From: an uncultured Oscillospiraceae bacterium
GTDB taxonomy: Bacteria; Bacillota; Clostridia; Oscillospirales; Ruminococcaceae
Length of the DNA: 9,186 nucleotides
Direction: 5' to 3'
NCBI GenBank assembly: GCA_900552845.1
Contig: USBC01000065.1
Location: forward strand, 1 to 9,186
Shown: piece after piece, positions 4,224 through 9,186 of the stretch
How positions within the stretch are numbered: the first letter of the stretch is position 1
How the letters are laid out: every line of letters begins with the position of its first letter
The notes under the pieces: model-generated
Database searches by the model: none
Seen by the model: the letters and a program-made list of their open reading frames with translations, nothing else
What the model was told of the DNA's origin: nothing
Translations under genes and position numbers: made by a program

Positions 4224-6458
4224 ATGAAAAAGTTCATTATCGTTCTCTCCGCCCTGATTCTGACCTACCTTGCCTATGATGCGGCGCGTTACTATTTGGG
4301 GTGGTACATTGATCTGCGCCCCAATGAGCCGGTTTCGACTTTTATGAGCACAGATGAACAAAACCTTTATCTGGATCGCGGCGACGGTCCGGAGCCGTTT
4401 ACCGTCAAGGGGGTCAATCTCGGCGTGGGAATCCCCGGCGAATGGGCTACCGACTATGCCATCGACAAGGAAACCTATCTGCGCTGGTTTGCCCTCATGC
4501 AGGAGATGGGCGCCAACACCGTTCGTGTCTACATTACGCTTCACGATGACTTCTACAACGCCTTTTATGAGTATAATACGGCACGAGAGGCGGCGGGCTT
4601 AGAACCGCTTTGGCTTCTTCATGGTGTATGGGTCAACGACTATGTGCAGAATTCCCACCGCGATGCCTACGATAAGGACTTTTTGAACACCTTTATTGAT
4701 GACGGGCGCACCCTGGTCGATGTGCTGCACGGCAATAAAAAGATCGCCCTCGGGCGGGGCACCGGCTCCGGCTTTTACAATAAGGACGTTTCCCGCTGGG
4801 TCATCGGCTATATCCTCGGCGTGGAGTGGGAGGATGTGACCGTCACCTACACCGACCATAAGTATCCCGATCAGACCCCCTATCGGGGAACCTATCTCTC
4901 CGCAACGGAGGACGCCTCCGCCTTTGAGTCCATGCTTGCTCAGGTAGGCGACCGGATCATTGAATACGAAAGCCGCCGCTATAAAAGTCAGCGTCCGGTC
5001 GCCTTTTCCAACTGGCCCACCACCGATCCCTTTCTCTATCCGGAGGACATCACGACCTTCTTTATGAAATGCGCGCAGGTCGATGTCGAGCATATCCGCG
5101 CGGAGGACGCCTTCCTTCCCGGTATGTTTGTCTCCTATCATGTCTATCCCTACTATCCCGATTATCTCAACTATGTCCTCAACCGCACCGAAATGGACCG
5201 CAAGCCCGTATGGGACGGCAAAGCCGTTATTTCCCGCGTGGAAACCGGTGCAGGCACCCCCATCAGCGATGTGCTTCTGCAGTCGGATTTTTATGATGAG
5301 ACCGGTGCGGTCAATACCTACCTTGCCTATCTTCGTGCGCTGCGGCGACACCACACCATGCCTGTTGTCATCTCCGAATTCGGTGTATCCACCGGGCGCG
5401 GCATGGCGCAGAAGGATCAAAACACCGGTCGCCATCAGGGACATATGTCCGAGCAGGAGCAGGGACAGGCACTGGTGGCATGCTGGAAGGACATTACCGC
5501 CGCAGGCTGTGCGGGCGGCTGTGTGTTCACATGGCAGGACGAGTGGTTCAAACGAACCTGGAACACCATGCATGCCGTAAACCTCCAGCGCACGCCGTAC
5601 TGGAGCGACTATCAGACCAACGAGCAGTATTTCGGTCTTCTCTCCTTTGATCCCGGTGAGGAAAAAAGCGTGTGCTATGTGGACGGCGACCTCAGCGAAT
5701 GGACAGAGGAGGATAAGCTCTTCGATACCGGCAGTCGGGCGCTTTCCATGAAGTATGATGAGCGGTTTATTTATCTGCTCGCCTACGAAAAAGGCTTCGC
5801 AGACGGCGAAAAAACACTTTACCTGCCCATAGATACAACGCCCGCAACGGGCAGCACCTACTGTGAAAACTACGATCTGCGCTTCGAACGCGCAGCAGAT
5901 TTTGTGCTGACGCTTGATAAAGCGGATAACAGCCGCCTGCTGGTGCAGGAGCGCTACGAGGTGCTGCGCGCCATGTTCTACCACGAAACGCATGGCGAGG
6001 ACGCCTACCTTGACCCGCCGGATATCGATACGCCGCTGTTTAAGCCCGTCAATCTGATGCTGCAGACGGCAACGCCGCTGCTGACCGGCAACTGGCAGGC
6101 AAGCGCCGAGATCTACGAAACGGGAAAGCTGACCTATGGCAACGCCAACCCTGCTGCGCCGGATTATTCCTCACTTGCCGACTTCATCTTTGCCGGCGAC
6201 TATGTGGAGATCAAGCTGCCGTGGCAGCTTTTGAACTTTGCCGATCCCTCACGCATGACTATCCACGATGATTATTACGACGATAATTACGGCGTGGAGT
6301 ACATTACCATTGATGCGATCTATCTCGGTCTGACCGACGGCACAGCGGAAAGTCGCGCTGCGCTCTACCCTGCGGCGCTCAAGGGCTGGGGCAACAAGGT
6401 AACCTATCACGAGCGGCTCAAGCCCTCCTATTACATCATGCAGGCGCTTTGGCGATAA
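4224..6458 (+). CDS. membrane-anchored clan GH-A glycosidase-like protein with CBM9-like C-terminus
   Basis: A 744-residue protein with an N-terminal signal anchor (about 3-22), then an apparently (beta/alpha)8 glycosidase-like domain at about 58-470. Clan GH-A cues: VKGVNLGVG (61-69) as first strand, MGANTVRVYI (95-104), GYILGVEWE (195-203) at the expected acid/base strand (candidate E201), SYHVYPYYP (304-312), VVISEFGVS (381-389) with candidate nucleophile E385, and FTWQDEW (435-441) on the last strand. Family members normally have Asn before the acid/base Glu; here it is V200. The C-terminal region, about 480-744, opens with VDGDLSEW (486-493), the typical entry of CBM9-like or DOMON-like beta-sandwich domains. 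ATG at 4224 has GGGAGGAGGG at 4207-4216, 17 nt after the CotH gene. Next to a GT2 synthase it probably binds or trims the exported glycan outside the cell. Exact GH family not recognised. Confidence 0.75.
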   Translation: MKKFIIVLSALILTYLAYDAARYYLGWYIDLRPNEPVSTFMSTDEQNLYLDRGDGPEPFTVKGVNLGVGIPGEWATDYAIDKETYLRWFALMQEMGANTVRVYITLHDDFYNAFYEYNTAREAAGLEPLWLLHGVWVNDYVQNSHRDAYDKDFLNTFIDDGRTLVDVLHGNKKIALGRGTGSGFYNKDVSRWVIGYILGVEWEDVTVTYTDHKYPDQTPYRGTYLSATEDASAFESMLAQVGDRIIEYESRRYKSQRPVAFSNWPTTDPFLYPEDITTFFMKCAQVDVEHIRAEDAFLPGMFVSYHVYPYYPDYLNYVLNRTEMDRKPVWDGKAVISRVETGAGTPISDVLLQSDFYDETGAVNTYLAYLRALRRHHTMPVVISEFGVSTGRGMAQKDQNTGRHQGHMSEQEQGQALVACWKDITAAGCAGGCVFTWQDEWFKRTWNTMHAVNLQRTPYWSDYQTNEQYFGLLSFDPGEEKSVCYVDGDLSEWTEEDKLFDTGSRALSMKYDERFIYLLAYEKGFADGEKTLYLPIDTTPATGSTYCENYDLRFERAADFVLTLDKADNSRLLVQERYEVLRAMFYHETHGEDAYLDPPDIDTPLFKPVNLMLQTATPLLTGNWQASAEIYETGKLTYGNANPAAPDYSSLADFIFAGDYVEIKLPWQLLNFADPSRMTIHDDYYDDNYGVEYITIDAIYLGLTDGTAESRAALYPAALKGWGNKVTYHERLKPSYYIMQALWR

Positions 6459-6488
6459 GCGAATGCAAAAAGAAAGGAGAGAAAACCG

Positions 6489-7613
6489 GTGTTTGTTGAA
6501 ATTCTGATCTATATTTATCTCGGCATCTGCGCCGGTATGATTCTTTTCAATATTGTGACGGCACTGCTTTCCCGCCGCAGGGCGCACCGGTTCCACCGCA
6601 GAAGCACCCGCTTTGAAAAGGAGATCTCCCGGGAGCTTGACCGGCTGGCGGAAACCGGTGAGGTCAGCGCGGAGCACCTGCGCCGCATGGAACGCAAGCT
6701 GCGCCGGGTGAATAATATGGTGACCTACGATCAGGCGCTTGAACGCCTGCTTCCCTGCCGTCCGGCGCTGGTGCGCGACTATCTGCTCGCCTCCAGCGGC
6801 ATCGTTGTTGCACTGGCAGAGGATTACTGTCGTCGTGATGAGATCGAGTCCGCCTATTTTCCCTATCTCATCAAAAAGTACCGGCTCCTCAGCGGAGAGA
6901 GCTGTCCGGAATTAAAAGCGATGCTGCTCGATCTGCTGCACGAGCCAAGCCTTTATTGCCGCGAAAATACCATGCAGGCGATCTACACATCGGGAGATCC
7001 CGTCCTTGTGGTGCAGGCGCTGCAGATCATCAATGCCGACAGCTATTATTACAGCGGCAAGCTCCTCTCCGATGGCTTGCTGAATTACACCGGCAGCTCA
7101 CAGGTGCTTGCCTATGCGCTTTGGTGCGTACTTGCAAAATTCCAGCCGTGGCTGCAGGTCGCTCTGCTTAATTATCTTCGTTTTTCCACCGATGCATACT
7201 GTGCGCAGATTCTTTCCCTTCTCAATGACCCCGCACAGGACGATGAGGTTCGCTTTGCCTGCCTGCGCTATTTGGGGCACTATCCCTATCCTCCCGCCTG
7301 CTCCAGTCTGCTGGGCTATGCCCGGCCGTCAAAGGATATGCGCTGGGAGTATGCCGCCATTGCGTCCTCTGCGCTGGCAGGCTATCCGGGGAGGGAAACT
7401 GCAGCGGTCCTGAAGAACAACCTCTACCACCCGAACTGGTATATTCGCTTCAATGCATCAAAAAGTCTGGAACAGCTCGGCTTCGGCTACCTTGATCTGA
7501 TTGATGTGATCGAGGGCAGCGACCGGTATGCCTCCGAGATCCTGCGCTATCGCTTCGATGTGCGGGAGCTGGAGGCAAAAGGAAAGGAGGCGGCAGCATG
7601 TATGACGGTATAA
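6489..7613 (+). CDS. membrane-anchored HEAT-repeat protein
   Basis: The 374-residue protein has an N-terminal membrane helix (about 4-27), a very basic Arg/His-rich segment (29-41) and a charged helical stretch (41-75). It then forms an alpha-solenoid of HEAT-like repeats to about 345. The clearest repeats are LNDPAQDDEVRFACLRYLG (245-263), MRWEYAAIASSALAGYP (284-300) and HPNWYIRFNASKSLEQLG (314-331), each with the helix-turn-helix pattern and Asp/Arg spacing typical of HEAT. The basic segment after the helix argues for a cytoplasmic solenoid. No catalytic motif is seen, so a scaffold or regulatory role is likely. GTG at 6489 has AAAGGAGAG at 6473-6481. Its last 16 nt overlap the glycosyltransferase start, so the two are probably translationally coupled and may act as a complex. 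Confidence 0.8.
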   Translation: MFVEILIYIYLGICAGMILFNIVTALLSRRRAHRFHRRSTRFEKEISRELDRLAETGEVSAEHLRRMERKLRRVNNMVTYDQALERLLPCRPALVRDYLLASSGIVVALAEDYCRRDEIESAYFPYLIKKYRLLSGESCPELKAMLLDLLHEPSLYCRENTMQAIYTSGDPVLVVQALQIINADSYYYSGKLLSDGLLNYTGSSQVLAYALWCVLAKFQPWLQVALLNYLRFSTDAYCAQILSLLNDPAQDDEVRFACLRYLGHYPYPPACSSLLGYARPSKDMRWEYAAIASSALAGYPGRETAAVLKNNLYHPNWYIRFNASKSLEQLGFGYLDLIDVIEGSDRYASEILRYRFDVRELEAKGKEAAACMTV

Positions 7614-9001
7614 AGCTGTTCCTTACGGGTGTGGGCTATTTCTTCATTGCCTACCTCATCGGCTATTCCACCTTTCTGTTCCTTTCTGTTCTCGTCGGCT
7701 CGGTCGACCTGTATAAACGCGACCGGCAGGAAAAGCTGAAAAGCATTCTGCCCACGGATTATTACCTGCCCATCAGCATTATCGTCCCCGCTCACAATGA
7801 GGAGGTCACCGTGGTGGATACGGTACGCTCGCTCCTCTCGCTGGAATACCATGTCTATGAGATCATCGTGGTGGACGACGGTTCCACCGACAAAACTGCG
7901 GAGGTGCTTGCAAAGGCGTTTGATATGCATTTGATTCACCGTCCCATTCGTCGGCGGATCAACTGCCAGCACGAGGAATATGTCTACGAAACACGCTCGC
8001 AAAAGGTGCCGCTGACGCTGATCCGCAAGAAAAACGGCGGCAAAGCGGATTCCCTGAACATGGGCATCAATGCCGCCCATTATCCCTATTTCATCTGCAT
8101 GGACGCCGATTCCGTTTTGCAGTATGACTCGCTGCGCCGCATTGCCCAGCCGGTGCTGGAAAACGGCAATGTCGTGGCAGTGGGCGGTCTGGTTCGCATT
8201 TCAAACGATGTGGAGCTGGAAAAAGGGCGGGTGACCCGGTACCGTCTGCCGCGCAATATCCTTGCCTTCATGCAGGTGCTGGAATATGACCGCTCTTTTC
8301 TTGCCTCCCGCATTCTGTTCGATCATTTCAACGGATCGCTTATCATCTCCGGCGCCTTCGGTCTGTTCAAAAAGGATACCGTCATTGCGGCGGGCGGCTA
8401 TGACAGCTCAACCATGGGCGAGGACATGGAGCTGGTCGTCAAGCTGCATGAGTACTGCACGCTCAATCATATTGATTATGCCATTCGCTATACCACCGAT
8501 GCCGTCTGCTGGACGCAGGTGCCGGAGCGTTTGAGCGATCTGTTCAAGCAGCGCCGGCGCTGGCATTTGGGCTTGTTCCAAAGTCTGTTCAAGCACCGTG
8601 TCATGTTCTCCAACCACCGTTTCGGCGCCGTAAGCTTTATCTCCTATCTCTATTTCCTCATTTATGAGCTGCTTTCGCCGTTCATCGAGATTTTCGGTGT
8701 CTTTACCATGGCGCTTGCCTGGTGCTTCGATCTCATCAACGTGCCGTTTATGCTGCTCTTTTTCCTCATCTATGCCGTATTCGGTGCGATCCTGACGCTC
8801 ACTGCCTTTTTCTCTCGTATCTATACGGCGGATCTGACGGTTTCCTTCGGCGATGGTGTCAAGGCGGTTTGCCTGTGCCTTTTTGAGCTGGTCGTGCTGC
8901 GTTTCCTTCTTGCGTGGGTTCGCAGCACCGCCTTCATTGGCTACAAAAAGAACAAACTCAACTGGGGGCGCATCGAGCGCCGTAAAATTGATCTGAAGTG
9001 A
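7598..9001 (+). CDS. membrane family 2 glycosyltransferase (polysaccharide synthase-like)
   Basis: A 467-residue GT2 enzyme of the cellulose/poly-GlcNAc/hyaluronan synthase type. It has one N-terminal membrane helix (about 7-33), a cytoplasmic GT-A domain, and C-terminal membrane helices (about 344-372, 374-404 and 425-445). Motifs: IVPAHNEE (62-69), VVDDGSTD (91-98), KNGGKADSLNMGI (145-157), MDADS with the metal-binding DAD (168-172), GED with the likely catalytic base D276 (274-276), and QRRRW (318-322), the Q-x-x-R-W signature of processive synthases. There is no C-terminal PilZ domain. It probably polymerises and exports a beta-linked glycan from UDP- or similar sugar nucleotides; product identity cannot be read from the sequence. 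ATG at 7598 has AAAGGAGG ending at 7590. It overlaps the HEAT gene and has a stop at 8999-9001. Confidence 0.93.
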   Translation: MYDGIKLFLTGVGYFFIAYLIGYSTFLFLSVLVGSVDLYKRDRQEKLKSILPTDYYLPISIIVPAHNEEVTVVDTVRSLLSLEYHVYEIIVVDDGSTDKTAEVLAKAFDMHLIHRPIRRRINCQHEEYVYETRSQKVPLTLIRKKNGGKADSLNMGINAAHYPYFICMDADSVLQYDSLRRIAQPVLENGNVVAVGGLVRISNDVELEKGRVTRYRLPRNILAFMQVLEYDRSFLASRILFDHFNGSLIISGAFGLFKKDTVIAAGGYDSSTMGEDMELVVKLHEYCTLNHIDYAIRYTTDAVCWTQVPERLSDLFKQRRRWHLGLFQSLFKHRVMFSNHRFGAVSFISYLYFLIYELLSPFIEIFGVFTMALAWCFDLINVPFMLLFFLIYAVFGAILTLTAFFSRIYTADLTVSFGDGVKAVCLCLFELVVLRFLLAWVRSTAFIGYKKNKLNWGRIERRKIDLK

Positions 9002-9019
9002 TAAGGAGGGTGACTGCCT

Positions 9020-9186
9020 GTGCGCTCTGATTCCTTGAAAAAATGGCTCGGCGTCGTCCTGCTGCTCGGCGCTCTGTTGGGCAGCCTGCAAATTGCAAGT
9101 GCAAGAGAAACGCTCCTTATTTCCGGGAACGCCGATCTTTACCCCATCGAATCCTATAACAGTACCGAGGAGCGCTATGTGGGTCT
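9020..9186 (+). CDS. secreted protein, N-terminus only; possible solute-binding (SBP_bac_3-like) domain
   Basis: Fifty-five codons remain before the window ends. GTG at 9020 is preceded by GGAGGG at 9005-9010, 18 nt after the glycosyltransferase stop, so it belongs to the same operon. Residues 1-28 form a clean signal peptide: basic KK at 7-8, hydrophobic 9-22, and an ASA cleavage-type site at 26-28. The following stretch ISGNADLYPIESYNS (34-48) resembles the first strand and loop of family 3 extracellular solute-binding domains (pattern: Gly-Asn-x-x-x-x-Pro-[hydrophobic]-[acidic]). In clostridia such domains may stand alone or be the sensor of a two-component or GGDEF protein. Which applies cannot be told from this fragment; a polysaccharide-machine periplasmic subunit is also possible. 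Confidence 0.7.
   Translation, partial: MRSDSLKKWLGVVLLLGALLGSLQIASARETLLISGNADLYPIESYNSTEERYVG

Noticed and set aside
4599..5993. Long minus-strand open frame of 464 codons opposite the GH-A-like gene
   Set aside because: It is antisense to a protein with clear domain motifs, has no recognisable motifs of its own, and is a common shadow in GC-rich third-position genes.
8408..9091. Minus-strand open frame of 227 codons opposite the glycosyltransferase
   Set aside because: The plus strand encodes clear GT2 motifs and membrane helices. The antisense product is a Glu/Arg/Gln-rich shadow of hydrophobic codons.

Overview
The window looks like the chromosome of a gut-type clostridium, probably family Oscillospiraceae/Ruminococcaceae (Bacillota, Clostridial cluster IV). 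This rests on the style of the 16S 5' end (the GGCGGCGCGCCTAACACATGCAAGTCGAAC stretch, read on the minus strand), purine-rich Shine-Dalgarno sites in front of every gene, frequent GTG starts, and AT-rich intergenic DNA around moderately GC-rich genes. The genus cannot be fixed from about 280 bases of 16S.

Layout. Positions 1-282 are the 5' end of a 16S rRNA gene reading leftward off the window. Its leader (283-480) and two tandem near-consensus promoters (487-515 and 638-666) follow, backed by a long A/T-tract region up to about 840. Divergently, a tRNA-Arg(CCG) with its own promoter and intrinsic terminator lies at 842-1004. A strong promoter at 1111-1139 then starts a leader RNA carrying a class I cyclic di-GMP (GEMM-I) riboswitch and an overlapping intrinsic terminator (about 1176-1286).

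Downstream is a tightly packed rightward operon, with gaps of 17-33 nt and one 16-nt overlap. In order it encodes a VTC-type polyphosphate-polymerase-like protein, a DUF4956 membrane protein, an extracytoplasmic CotH-family atypical kinase, a membrane-anchored clan GH-A glycosidase-like protein with a C-terminal CBM9-like sandwich, a membrane-anchored HEAT-repeat protein, and a processive-type membrane family 2 glycosyltransferase. Last comes the start of a secreted protein, cut by the window edge, whose first residues resemble an extracellular solute-binding (SBP_bac_3) domain.

Working model (inference): this is a cyclic di-GMP-controlled exopolysaccharide locus. The GT2 enzyme would polymerise and export a glycan, with the HEAT protein as a membrane-tethered cytoplasmic partner and the GH-like protein trimming or releasing polymer outside. 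The VTC/DUF4956/CotH trio would add a phosphate-related modification to surface material or to proteins of the machine. No PilZ domain is visible in the synthase, so the second-messenger input seen here is at the RNA level. The overlap of aptamer and terminator suggests, without proving it, that ligand binding turns the operon ON.
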